Shown here one piece after another: positions 44,678 to 53,064 of a stretch of 64,000 nucleotides of DNA. Below the pieces are notes generated by a model. The model had not been told where the DNA came from. It did not search any database and saw nothing but the letters and a program-made list of their open reading frames with translations. The DNA is taken from the NCBI RefSeq assembly GCF_021401345.1, contig NZ_JACBGE010000002.1:1-64000 (forward strand), in the 5' to 3' direction. A program made the position numbers and the translations under genes. How positions within the stretch are numbered: the stretch's first letter is position 1; every line of letters begins with the position of its first letter. This DNA comes from Hydrogenophaga sp. NFH-34 (lineage in GTDB: Bacteria; Pseudomonadota; Gammaproteobacteria; Burkholderiales; Burkholderiaceae_C).

Positions 44678-45768
44678 GCGTGGCCCTGCGCCTTGCCGGC
44701 GGCGTCGGTTTCCTTCCAGGCTTTTTCCAGCTTGAGCTCGCGCAGCGCCTGCTGCACGAACCGCGGCTCGAACCAGCTCTTGACGTCGTAGCCCTGGCGG
44801 ATGAGGCCGAGCTTGAGGCCCTCGTCGTGCACGCCCTGGTAACCGGCGATGAGCCCGTCGTCGATCAGCGGCGAATAGCGCTGGCTCAGGTTGTCGCCGG
44901 CCAGTTCTTCGCGGAACGGCGTTTCGGGGTTGCCGCTGTTGCTGGCAAACAGCGCCACCAGCGCTTCCCGGTTGCCCTCCTGCGAGGCCCAGTGCGAGGC
45001 GCGCACCAGTTGCGTGACCACGCGCTGCACCAGCGGCGCCTGGTTCACCACGAAATCTTCGGTGGCCAGCGCACCGGCGTTGATGGCGAACGCGGGCCCG
45101 CGGCCGCGCGTGCTCAGCGGGATCTGCACGCCCTTGTCGCGCAGCACGAACAGGTCGGAGCCGCCGAAGGTGGCGTCGATCTGGCCGGCCACCACCGCCG
45201 CCTTGGAACTGGGCCAGTCCATGTTGATGAGCTTGACGTCTTTTTCCGTCAGGCCTGCTGTGGCCAGCAGGTTGTCGAACGGGCGCTGGTAGGCCGTGCC
45301 CTTGAGCACCGACACCCGCTTGCCCTTGAGGTCGGCCACGCTGCGGATGGGGGAGCCCGGCGCGGTGGCCAGGTAGCTGTTGGAGCCGCGCCCGGTGGGC
45401 ACGATGTAGCGCGTGGGCAGGCCGCGCGCCTTGTGGATCACCGAGGCCAGGTCGCCCAGATAGACGATGTCGAGCTGCTTGGCCGCCAGTGCTTCGGCCA
45501 CGGCCGGGCCGGCACCGCGGAAGAAGTTCCACTGCACCTCGATGCCGTCCTTGGCAAACGCTTCTTCCAGCCATTGGTGGGCCTGCACGACGGCCAGCGT
45601 GGACGCGCCCGGTGAGGACTTGCCGGCAGTGCCCAGGTCGGGCGAACCGATGCGGATGCGCTTGGCGGGCGCGGTCTGGGCGCGCAGCAACGCTGGGGCC
45701 AGCAGGCTGGCTCCGGCCAGGCCGGCCACGAACTGGCGGCGGCGAAGAGAAACGGCAACAGGGTTCAT
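44674..45768 (-). CDS. Sulfonate/sulfate-ester ABC transporter binding protein (SsuA/AtsR-like)
   Basis: A 364-residue periplasmic binding protein. Residues 1-30 carry a twin-arginine-like signal (LRRRQFVAGLAGASLLAPALLRAQ). IRIGSPDLGTAGKSSPG, FFRGAGPAVAEALAAKQLDIVYLGDLAS and LKGKRVSVLKGTA match the SsuA/TauA/NrtA group. It would supply the adjacent two-permease importer with a sulfonate or sulfate ester later used by the sulfatase. Start ATG 45768, 35 bases after the ATPase gene. Confidence 0.88.
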   Translation of the reverse strand: MNPVAVSLRRRQFVAGLAGASLLAPALLRAQTAPAKRIRIGSPDLGTAGKSSPGASTLAVVQAHQWLEEAFAKDGIEVQWNFFRGAGPAVAEALAAKQLDIVYLGDLASVIHKARGLPTRYIVPTGRGSNSYLATAPGSPIRSVADLKGKRVSVLKGTAYQRPFDNLLATAGLTEKDVKLINMDWPSSKAAVVAGQIDATFGGSDLFVLRDKGVQIPLSTRGRGPAFAINAGALATEDFVVNQAPLVQRVVTQLVRASHWASQEGNREALVALFASNSGNPETPFREELAGDNLSQRYSPLIDDGLIAGYQGVHDEGLKLGLIRQGYDVKSWFEPRFVQQALRELKLEKAWKETDAAGKAQGHA

Positions 45769-45802
45769 GGTGAAAGTGCGTGATGAAGGGAAAAAAAGGG
45801 GT

Positions 45803-46639
45803 TCAGACCGCGAACTGCCAGGTGCCGAGGTCCAGGGCGGCCGGCGCCCGCGCCGGCGCCAGCAGCGGCCCGGCCGCGGCCGAACCGTGTTCGCCCAGCT
45901 CGTGCAGCACGGCGTTGCGCACGGCGGCAAAGGCGGCGCTGGCGCGGTCGCGCGGGTGCGGCAGGGGCACGGGCAAGGTGCTGCGGATGCGACCGGGACG
46001 CGGCTCCATGACCACCACGCGGTCGCCCAGGTACACCGCCTCTTCCACGTCGTGCGTCACCAGGATCATGGTGATGCCCTCGGTGGCCCAGATGCGGTGC
46101 AGCTCCTGCTGCAGGTGGGCGCGCGTGAGCGCATCGAGCGCACCGAAGGGTTCGTCCAGCAGCAGGATGTCGGGCCGGCTGGCCAGGGCGCGCGCGATCG
46201 CCACGCGCTGCGACATGCCGCCCGAAAGCTGGTGCGGCCAGGCCTGCTCGAAGCCCTTGAGCCCCACCAGTTCGATGTGCTCGCGCACCGTCTCGCGCTT
46301 TTGCGCCTCGGTCAGGTCGGCATTGAGCACGCCCACCGCCACGTTCTTCTCGACGGTGAGCCAGGGGAACAGCCGGTGTTCCTGGAAGACGATGCCGCGG
46401 TCCAGGCTGGTGCCGGTGATGCGCTGACCGTTGAGCCGGATATCGCCCCGGTAGTCGCCCTCCAGGCCGATGATCAGCCGCAGCAGCGTGGACTTGCCGC
46501 AGCCGCTGCTGCCGACGATGCTGACGAACTCACCCGGCTCGATGGTCAGGTCAATGTCCTGCAGCACCGGCAGCGCCTGCCCTTTGACCTCGTACTGTTT
46601 GTTGAGCCCTGCAATGCTCAGGGTGCCTGCGTGTTCCAT
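45803..46639 (-). CDS. ABC transporter ATPase (SsuB/TauB/AtsC-like)
   Basis: A 278-residue ATPase. Walker A is GSSGCGKST, the signature LSGGMSQRVAIARAL, Walker [15 protein letters not shown] and the switch His is in LVTHDVEEAV. VFQEHRLFPWLTVEKNV is typical of the nitrate/sulfonate/taurine ABC class. A C-terminal Ala/Pro-rich extension is present. It would energise both permeases encoded directly upstream. Confidence 0.93.
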   Translation of the reverse strand: MEHAGTLSIAGLNKQYEVKGQALPVLQDIDLTIEPGEFVSIVGSSGCGKSTLLRLIIGLEGDYRGDIRLNGQRITGTSLDRGIVFQEHRLFPWLTVEKNVAVGVLNADLTEAQKRETVREHIELVGLKGFEQAWPHQLSGGMSQRVAIARALASRPDILLLDEPFGALDALTRAHLQQELHRIWATEGITMILVTHDVEEAVYLGDRVVVMEPRPGRIRSTLPVPLPHPRDRASAAFAAVRNAVLHELGEHGSAAAGPLLAPARAPAALDLGTWQFAV

Positions 46640-46681
46640 GGGGTTGCTCCGAAATCTGTCTGTGTCCCTGCGGGGCGCGGG

Positions 46682-47482
46682 TCAATAGCGCGCCACCGTG
46701 CGGTCGCGCCAGGCGAGCAGGCGCCGTTCGATGGCCACCGGCACCGCGTTGATGACGAAGCCGACCAGCCCCACCACCACCACCCCGAACAGCACCAGGT
46801 CCATCAAAAAGTGCTCGCGGCCGTCGATCAGCGTGTTGCCGATGCCCTGGCCCGAGGCCATGAGGTATTCCGCACCCAGCGTCGCCAGCCAGGTGTAGAT
46901 GAGCGACAGCTGGATGCCCGTGAAGATCGACGGTGCGGCGGCCGGTGCCACCACCCGCACCAGCAGTTGCCCGAGGCCGAAGCGGTACACCCGCGCCACC
47001 TCGATGAATTCGCGCGGCACGCTGCGGATGCCTTCGCAGGTGTTGAGCACCACCGGAAAGAAGGCGGCCATGGCGACGAAGGCGATCTTGGCCGCATCGC
47101 CCAGCCCGAACCACATCGAGAGCATCGGGATCCAGGCGAACAGCGAGATCTGCTTGAGCGTGTGAAAGCTCGGCCCGATGAGCCGCTCGGCCCAGCGCGA
47201 AGCGCCCAGCAGCGCGCCCACCACCAGTCCGGCCAGCGAACCGATGAGAAACCCCCAGCCCCAGCGCCACAGGCTGGCCGACAGGGCCTGCCACAGCGCG
47301 CCGCTGCCCACCTGATCGACCGCGCGGTGCCACACCGCCGCGGGCGAGACCAGCAGCGGCGAATCGGACCAGCCGAAGGCCCGCGCCGCCCACCAGATGG
47401 CCAGCAACGCCAAGGGCAGCACCCAGCCGCGCAGCGGCCTGGGCACGCGCTGCCACACCGAAACCTGATCTTCAACCGCCAT
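46682..47482 (-). CDS. ABC transporter permease (SsuC-like), second of two
   Basis: A 266-residue permease with about six hydrophobic segments. The EAA-type loop is REFIEVARVYRFGLGQLLVRVVAPAAAPSI. SLIYTWLATLGAEYLMASGQGIG is typical of SsuC/TauC. It follows the other permease gene by 24 bases and precedes the ATPase. Two different permeases suggest a heterodimeric channel, as in Ats-type sulfate-ester importers. Confidence 0.9.
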   Translation of the reverse strand: MAVEDQVSVWQRVPRPLRGWVLPLALLAIWWAARAFGWSDSPLLVSPAAVWHRAVDQVGSGALWQALSASLWRWGWGFLIGSLAGLVVGALLGASRWAERLIGPSFHTLKQISLFAWIPMLSMWFGLGDAAKIAFVAMAAFFPVVLNTCEGIRSVPREFIEVARVYRFGLGQLLVRVVAPAAAPSIFTGIQLSLIYTWLATLGAEYLMASGQGIGNTLIDGREHFLMDLVLFGVVVVGLVGFVINAVPVAIERRLLAWRDRTVARY

Positions 47483-47506
47483 GCCGTCCTCCTGAAAACA
47501 CCCGGC

Positions 47507-48334
47507 TCACAGGCCGGCCCGGCGCCAGCGCAGCAGCCGCGCTTCGGTCAGCGCCAGCAGCTTGTCGATGGCAAAACCGACGATGCCCACGGCGAGCACT
47601 GCGGCCAGCACCACGTCGAGCTGGAACAGCTGGCGGCCGTAGACGATGAGAAAACCGATGCCTTCCGACGACGCCAGCAGTTCCACCACCACCAGCGCCA
47701 GCCAGGCGTGGGTCAGGCCGTAGCGCACCCCGTTCCAGATCGGCGCGGTCGCGGCGGGCAGCACCACCTGGGTCAGCAACTGCCAGCGGTTGAAGCGGTA
47801 CACCCGGGCCACTTCGACGAAGCGGTTCGACACCCCCTGGATGCCCTGGCAGGTGTTGATCGTGATGGGCACCAGCGCGGCCTTGGCGATGAGCAGGAAC
47901 TTCAGCGATTCGTCGATGCCCACCAGCAGCATGAGCAGCGGCAGCCAGCCGATCACCGGCACCTGGGCAAAGGCCTTGAACAGCGGGAACAGGTAGTCGC
48001 GCACCGTGGGCGACAGGCCCATGGCCGTGCCCAGCGCCAGCCCCACCACCAGGCCGATACCGAAGCCGGTGAACACGCGCACCAGGCTGATCCAGAGGTT
48101 GTCCCACAGCTCGCCGCTCGCCAGCATGTCGCCAAAGGTCTGGAACACCTGGGCCGGCGGCGGCAGCACCTGTTCAGGCACCCAGCCGAGCACCGACGAC
48201 AGTTGCCACAGCGCGAGCACCGCCAGGGGGAAGGGCCAGGCCCAGAGCCAGCTCCAGCCGGGGCGCCAGCGCGGCGCCCGCCAGGCAGGCAGGCCCAGCG
48301 GGGGCGCCAGGGAAACGGAACGGTCAGTGGACAT
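47507..48334 (-). CDS. ABC transporter permease (SsuC-like), first of two
   Basis: A 275-residue permease. NRFVEVARVYRFNRWQLLTQVVLPAATAPI is the EAA loop, and THAWLALVVVELLASSEGIGFLIVYGRQL is the family end. AAGGA seven bases before the ATG at 48334 marks the start. It is the first gene of the importer-sulfatase operon (permease, permease, ATPase, binding protein, sulfatase). The region upstream contains the 13-bp motif at 48475-48487. Confidence 0.9.
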   Translation of the reverse strand: MSTDRSVSLAPPLGLPAWRAPRWRPGWSWLWAWPFPLAVLALWQLSSVLGWVPEQVLPPPAQVFQTFGDMLASGELWDNLWISLVRVFTGFGIGLVVGLALGTAMGLSPTVRDYLFPLFKAFAQVPVIGWLPLLMLLVGIDESLKFLLIAKAALVPITINTCQGIQGVSNRFVEVARVYRFNRWQLLTQVVLPAATAPIWNGVRYGLTHAWLALVVVELLASSEGIGFLIVYGRQLFQLDVVLAAVLAVGIVGFAIDKLLALTEARLLRWRRAGL

Positions 48335-48474
48335 GGTGGCTTCCTTGTTCTGCGGATTCTTCATTTCAGCCACGCATGAAGAACGCAGCGCTGAAAACCA
48401 GGATGAATGTAGGACGCACCGACCAACGCCCGAACGAACAAAAACCGATATCACCGTGCAAGGATTGTTCGGTC

Positions 48475-48487
48475 ATGTGCTTATGCC
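48475..48487. promoter_or_regulatory. Recurring 13-bp motif ATGTGCTTATGCC, copy 1
   Basis: Identical to 50729-50741. It lies about 145 bases upstream of the importer-sulfatase operon (minus strand) and just past the 3' end of the dioxygenase gene. A related TGCTTATGC occurs at 54871-54879. It may be a regulator site or promoter element for sulfur-limitation genes. Confidence 0.4.
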
Positions 48488-48510
48488 GTCCGGCGGGTCG
48501 TCGGCCCCGG

Positions 48511-49449
48511 TCAGGCGGCGGCCTCGGCCTGTGCACGCTGCGCCAGCACCGCCTGCGGCAAGGTCTTGAGCGCCACCGAGGCCAGCCCGTCGACCCCGAC
48601 CGGCACCTCGCCTTCGACGGTGACCCGGCGCACCACGCGGTGGGCATCGCCGTAGTCGGCAATCGCGTAGTGCTGGGTCGATCGGTTGTCCCAGATGGCC
48701 ACGTCGCCTTCCTGCCACGACCAGCGCACCGTGTTTTCCAGCCGCGTGATGTGCGCCTGGAACACCGCCAGCAGGTGCTGGGAATCGGCGCTGTTCAGGC
48801 CCTGGAAGCGCTGCACGAAATGCCCCAGCACCAGCGAGCGCTCGCCGGTTTCCGGGTGCACGCGCACCACCGGGTGCTCGGTCTCCACTTCGTGCGCCGC
48901 GAACACCTCCCGGTAGCGGCGGGTGGCGTCGACGTCGGGCGGCGTCTCGCGGGCGTGCGCGTAGTCGTAGGTGTTGGTGTGCACCGCGCGCAGCCGGTCG
49001 GCCAGCGCCTGCAGCTCCGCCGGCAGCCGTTCGTAGGCGGCCACGGTGTTGGCCCAGACCGTGTCGCCGCCCACGGGCGGGATCACCACGCCGCGCAGCA
49101 CCGACACCTTGGGATAGGCCAGGTCGAAGGTCACGTCGGTGTGCCAGGAATTGGCGCGCGCACCGTGGAAGGAATCGAGCTCCAGCACGTGCCGCGTGCC
49201 GTCTTTGGAGGGCACGGTCGGGTGGGCAACCAGTTCGCCCCAGAGGCGGGCCAGGGCCTGCTGGCCGGCGTCGTCCAGGTGGCGCTGGCCGCGGAAGAAC
49301 AGCACCTTGTGGCGCAGCAGCGCCCGGTGGATGGCGGCAAAGGTCTCGGGCGCCAGATCGGCGCTGAGGCGCACGCCGCGCACTTCGGCGCCAAGGCGGC
49401 CTGCGCGCGGCGCCAGGTCGAGCGTGGGGTCTTGAATGTCGTGGCTCAT
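48511..49449 (-). CDS. TauD/AtsK-family Fe(II)/2-oxoglutarate dioxygenase
   Basis: A 312-residue cytoplasmic dioxygenase. The iron ligands are His103 and Asp105 (SWHTDVTFD) and His270 (GDAHRVVRRV), with the 2-oxoglutarate Arg a few residues later. EVRGVRLSADLAPETFAAIHRALLRHKVLFFRGQ is the usual N-terminal block. The family releases sulfite from taurine (TauD) or sulfate from alkyl sulfates (AtsK); the neighbouring binding proteins and sulfatase favour an alkylsulfate or sulfonate substrate. GGAG precedes the ATG at 49449. It follows the binding-protein gene by 40 bases. Confidence 0.9.
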   Translation of the reverse strand: MSHDIQDPTLDLAPRAGRLGAEVRGVRLSADLAPETFAAIHRALLRHKVLFFRGQRHLDDAGQQALARLWGELVAHPTVPSKDGTRHVLELDSFHGARANSWHTDVTFDLAYPKVSVLRGVVIPPVGGDTVWANTVAAYERLPAELQALADRLRAVHTNTYDYAHARETPPDVDATRRYREVFAAHEVETEHPVVRVHPETGERSLVLGHFVQRFQGLNSADSQHLLAVFQAHITRLENTVRWSWQEGDVAIWDNRSTQHYAIADYGDAHRVVRRVTVEGEVPVGVDGLASVALKTLPQAVLAQRAQAEAAA

Positions 49450-49489
49450 GGGGATCTCCAGGTGCATTGAGAAGGTGTTCGGAAACCGG

Positions 49490-50578
49490 TCAATGGGTGA
49501 GCAAGCGGCCATCGGCGCCATAGGCCGGCCAGAAGCCCTTGAGGTTCAGCTCGGTCAGGGCGGCGTCGAGAAAGCGCGGGTCGAACCAGCCGTCGATCTG
49601 CGCCCGCCCCCGCACCAGCTTGAGCGCTTCGGCCGTGCGCGCCGAGGCGCGGTAGCTCTCGACCAGGAAGGGGTCGATCAGCGGTGACAGGCGCACCCGC
49701 AGCGGCTGGCCGATGTACTCGTTGCGCCAGATCGCGGCCGGGTATTCGGCCTTGCCCCACTGGTCGAACAGCGCCGCGCGCTGGCTTTCGTCCGAATAGC
49801 GGTGCGCCGCCTTCACGAAGGTGGTCACCACGCGCTGCACCGCCGCCGGGTGGCGCGTGGCGAAGTCGTCGGTTACCAGCAGCGCGGCCTGTCGCGTGAA
49901 CTTGAAGCTGTCTTCGGCGGCCGACCAGACGATGCGCGCCAGGCCGCGGTCGCGCAGATCGAACAGGCCGACGTAGCCGAACGCGGCATCGACGTCCTTG
50001 TTGACCAGCGCCGCGTGCGAGGTGGCGAAGTCCAGGTTGACGAAGCGCACGTCGCGTTCGCGCACACCCTTGTCGGCCAACGCCCGCACCGCCGCCAGGT
50101 GCAGGTTGGTGCCCTTGAACAGCGCCACCTTCTTGCCCTTGAGGTCTTCCAGACCGCGGATGGACGACTCCGGCGGCACCGCCAGAAACAGGCCGCTGCG
50201 CACGCCGGTGCCGAGCAGGATGCGCGTCTTCACCCCGTTGGCGCGGTGCACCAGCGAAGGCAGGTCGCCCTGGTAGGCGAAGTCGAGCTGTTGGTTGACC
50301 AGCGCCTCGTTGACCGCCGGGCCCGCGCCTTTGAAGAAGATCCACTCCACCTTCACGCCGTCCGGGCGGAACGCTTCTTCCACCAGCCCTTCGGCGTGCG
50401 CGATCGAGGCGCTGCTGCCGCCAAAACGCACCGGATTGCCCGCGCCACCGGTGGCGACACCGATGCGGATGAGCTTGAGCGGCGCTGCCGCCGCCTCCTG
50501 TGCCCCAGCCTGCGGCGCCGCACCGACACCCCCCAGGGCCCACACCAGTGCGAGCGCCCGAAACCACCATTGCTTCAT
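49490..50578 (-). CDS. Sulfonate/alkylsulfate ABC transporter binding protein, second copy
   Basis: A 362-residue SsuA-like binding protein. Residues 1-27 form a signal peptide (ALALVWALGGVGAAPQAGAQ). IRIGVATGGAGNPVRFGG, FFKGAGPAVNEALVNQQLDFAYQGDLPS and LKGKKVALFKGTNLHLAAV match the SsuA/AtsR group. It is paralogous to the protein at 44674-45768. No permease or ATPase accompanies it, so it probably shares the importer encoded at 45.8-48.3 kb. It is the first gene before the AtsK-like dioxygenase. Confidence 0.88.
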   Translation of the reverse strand: MKQWWFRALALVWALGGVGAAPQAGAQEAAAAPLKLIRIGVATGGAGNPVRFGGSSASIAHAEGLVEEAFRPDGVKVEWIFFKGAGPAVNEALVNQQLDFAYQGDLPSLVHRANGVKTRILLGTGVRSGLFLAVPPESSIRGLEDLKGKKVALFKGTNLHLAAVRALADKGVRERDVRFVNLDFATSHAALVNKDVDAAFGYVGLFDLRDRGLARIVWSAAEDSFKFTRQAALLVTDDFATRHPAAVQRVVTTFVKAAHRYSDESQRAALFDQWGKAEYPAAIWRNEYIGQPLRVRLSPLIDPFLVESYRASARTAEALKLVRGRAQIDGWFDPRFLDAALTELNLKGFWPAYGADGRLLTH

Positions 50579-50728
50579 TGCGTGTTCTCCAGTCCAAAGT
50601 GATGCCGACATGGCATGAGCGACTGTAGGAACGGGGGGCGGCGGCGCGCCAATCATCCTTTGGCATGAGCTTCGGCGCCAACAAGATCCGCTGCCAGCGG
50701 CGGCGCCTGGAGGGCTGCCGATTTCCGG

Positions 50729-50741
50729 ATGTGCTTATGCC
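50729..50741. promoter_or_regulatory. Recurring 13-bp motif ATGTGCTTATGCC, copy 2
   Basis: Identical to 48475-48487, and here followed by AAAGCC. It lies 75 bases before the second dioxygenase (plus strand) in the region shared with the divergent binding-protein gene. A degenerate inverted copy (TTTGGCATGAGC) lies at about 50659-50670, so the two face each other across the divergent promoter region. The 50579-50815 stretch holds no gene. Confidence 0.45.
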
Positions 50742-50815
50742 AAAGCCTTCCTTGGAAAGCGGGCCCGGGCTGCCTAGATTCGACGCTCCATTCAGCCAAC
50801 CCGGGAGTCCCCGCC

Positions 50816-51685
50816 ATGTCTCAGCTCAACGACCTGCCCCGCCCCTTCACCCGCTTCGCGGCACAGCCCTACACGCCCAACATCGGCGCCGTGATCCACG
50901 GGCTCGACCTGAGCCAGCCGCTGGACGCGGCCACCCAGGAAGAACTGCGCCAGGCGCTGGCCCGGCACGAAGTGCTGTTCTTCCGCGACCAGCAGCTCAC
51001 GCCCGCGCAGCAGGTGGCCTTCACCCGCACGTTCGGCCAGGTGGCCGAGGTCAAGGCCTTCTTCCCGCGCCTGGAAGCTCACCCCGAGATCGAGATCGTC
51101 GAGAGCACGGCCGAGCGCCCCAGCGCGGCCAGCAACTGGCACGCCGACATCACCTGGCGCGAGCAGCCGCCGCTGGGCACCAGCCTGTATGCGCAGGTGA
51201 TTCCGGCCACGGGCGGCGACACGCTGTGGTCGAGCCAGACCCAGGCCTACGAGCGCCTGCCCGCCGGCCTCAAGACCTACCTGGAAACGCTGACCGCCGT
51301 GCACACCTGGGAAATCAGCGGCTGGACCGAGTACCTGCTGCGCAAAGACGCCAGCGGCGACGAGCTCAAGGCCACGCGCGCCAAGTACCCGCCGGTGGAA
51401 CACCCGGTGGTGCGCGTGCACCCGATCACGGGCAAGAAGATCCTTTACGTCAACCCGACCTTCACCAGCCACATCAAGGGCCTCTCGCGCTCGCTGAGCG
51501 ACGCCCTGCTGGCCGACCTGTTCACGCGCGCCCAGGTGCCCGAGGTGCAGGCGCGCCTGCAGTGGGCGCCCGGCACGCTGGCGGTGTGGGACAACCGCTC
51601 GACCCAGCACTACGCGGTGGGCGACTTCTTCCCGCAGCACCGCAAGCTGCACCGCATCACCATCACCGCCGACAAGACCTTCTGA
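50816..51685 (+). CDS. TauD/TfdA-family dioxygenase, second copy
   Basis: A 289-residue Fe(II)/2-oxoglutarate dioxygenase. Iron ligands are His109 and Asp111 (NWHADITW) and His275 (QHRKLHR). IGAVIHGLDLSQPL and LFFRDQQLTPAQQVAF are the family N-terminal blocks. It is divergent from the other dioxygenase cluster and is followed after 26 bases by a flavin monooxygenase. The substrate is probably taurine or another sulfonate, but is not certain. Confidence 0.9.
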   Translation: MSQLNDLPRPFTRFAAQPYTPNIGAVIHGLDLSQPLDAATQEELRQALARHEVLFFRDQQLTPAQQVAFTRTFGQVAEVKAFFPRLEAHPEIEIVESTAERPSAASNWHADITWREQPPLGTSLYAQVIPATGGDTLWSSQTQAYERLPAGLKTYLETLTAVHTWEISGWTEYLLRKDASGDELKATRAKYPPVEHPVVRVHPITGKKILYVNPTFTSHIKGLSRSLSDALLADLFTRAQVPEVQARLQWAPGTLAVWDNRSTQHYAVGDFFPQHRKLHRITITADKTF

Positions 51686-51711
51686 ACACCCGAGACGCCG
51701 GAGCAAACCGC

Positions 51712-53064
51712 ATGAGCCAAAGAAAACTGCGCCTGGGCGCCTTCCTCATGGCCACCGGCCACCATGTGGCTGCCTGGCGCCACCCGGGGTCGCAAGCCGA
51801 CGCGGGGGTCAACATCGACCACTACATCGCGCTGGCGAAGACCGCCGAACGCGGTCTGTTCGACCAGGTGTTCGTAGCCGACAGCCCGGGCGTGTGGCAC
51901 CAGGGCGGGCGCGAATCGCTGAGCCGCCAGGGCCGCCTGTCGTACTTCGAGCCAGTGACGCTGTGGGCCGCGCTGTCGCAGGTCACTTCGCACATCGGTT
52001 TTGTCGCCACCGCCTCGACCACCTACGAAGACCCGTTCCTGCTGGCGCGCAAGTTCGCCTCGCTGGACCACATCAGCAAGGGCCGCGCGGCGTGGAACGT
52101 GGTCACCACCAGCGCCGAAAACGTGTTCGGCAATTTCGGGCTGGAGGCGCACCCGGACCCGGCCACCCGCTACGCCCGCGCGCACGAGTTCGTGGACGTG
52201 GTCAAGGGCCTGTGGGACAGCTTCGACGACGACGCCCTGCCGCGCGACCCGGCCAGCGGCGTGCACCTCGTTCCCGAGAAGCTGCACGAGCTCAACCACA
52301 TCGGCCGCTTCCTCAAAGTCAAGGGACCGCTGAACATCGAGCGTCCGCCCCAGGGCCACCCGGTGATCGTGCAGGCCGGCTCGTCGGAAGACGGCAAGGA
52401 GCTGGCCGCCGCCACGGCCGAGGCGATCTTCACCGCCTGGACCAGCCTAGCCGAAGCGCAGGCCTTCTACAAGGATGTGAAGGGACGCCTGGCCAAATAC
52501 GGTCGCCGCCCCGAGCAACTGCTGGTGCTGCCCGGCATCTCGCCCGTGATCGGCCGCACCGAAGCCGAGGCGCAGGCCAAATGGGCCGAGCTGCAGGCGC
52601 TCATCCACCCGGCCGTCGGCCTGGCCACGCTGGAGCCCTTCTGGCCCGGCGAAGACCTGACGAAGTGGGCGCTGGACGCGCCGCCGCCCTACATTCCCGA
52701 AGCGCCCCGGGGCATTCACAGCCGTGCGCAGGTGGTGCTGGAACTGGCGCGCCGCGAAGGCTATACGGTGCGCCAGCTCTACGAATACCTGGCCGGCGCC
52801 CGGGGCCACTGGGTGGTGGTGGGCACGCCGCAGACCATCGCCGACCGCATGCAGGAATGGTTCGAGAACGGCGCGGCCGATGGCTTCAACGTCATGCCGC
52901 CGGTGTTGCCGCAGTCGCTGGACGAGTTCGTCGACCTGGTGGTGCCCGAGCTGCAACGGCGTGGCCTTTTCCGCACCGCCTACGAAGGCCGGACCCTGCG
53001 CGAAAACCTGGGCCTGGAACGCCCGGCCAGCCGTTACGCCCAGCCGCAGGCCAAGGCGGCCTGA
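51712..53064 (+). CDS. NtaA/SnaA/DszA-family FMN-dependent monooxygenase
   Basis: A 450-residue luciferase-like flavin monooxygenase. KLRLGAFLMATGHHVAAWRHP, FDQVFVADSPGV and GRAAWNVVTTSAENVFGNFG are hallmarks of the NtaA/SnaA/DszA branch, which cleaves nitrilotriacetate, sulfones or sulfonates with FMNH2 supplied by a separate reductase. No reductase gene is in the window. Context (dioxygenase, sulfur ABC genes, cysK) supports a C-S bond cleaving role. The next gene starts at the base after its stop. Confidence 0.88.
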   Translation: MSQRKLRLGAFLMATGHHVAAWRHPGSQADAGVNIDHYIALAKTAERGLFDQVFVADSPGVWHQGGRESLSRQGRLSYFEPVTLWAALSQVTSHIGFVATASTTYEDPFLLARKFASLDHISKGRAAWNVVTTSAENVFGNFGLEAHPDPATRYARAHEFVDVVKGLWDSFDDDALPRDPASGVHLVPEKLHELNHIGRFLKVKGPLNIERPPQGHPVIVQAGSSEDGKELAAATAEAIFTAWTSLAEAQAFYKDVKGRLAKYGRRPEQLLVLPGISPVIGRTEAEAQAKWAELQALIHPAVGLATLEPFWPGEDLTKWALDAPPPYIPEAPRGIHSRAQVVLELARREGYTVRQLYEYLAGARGHWVVVGTPQTIADRMQEWFENGAADGFNVMPPVLPQSLDEFVDLVVPELQRRGLFRTAYEGRTLRENLGLERPASRYAQPQAKAA

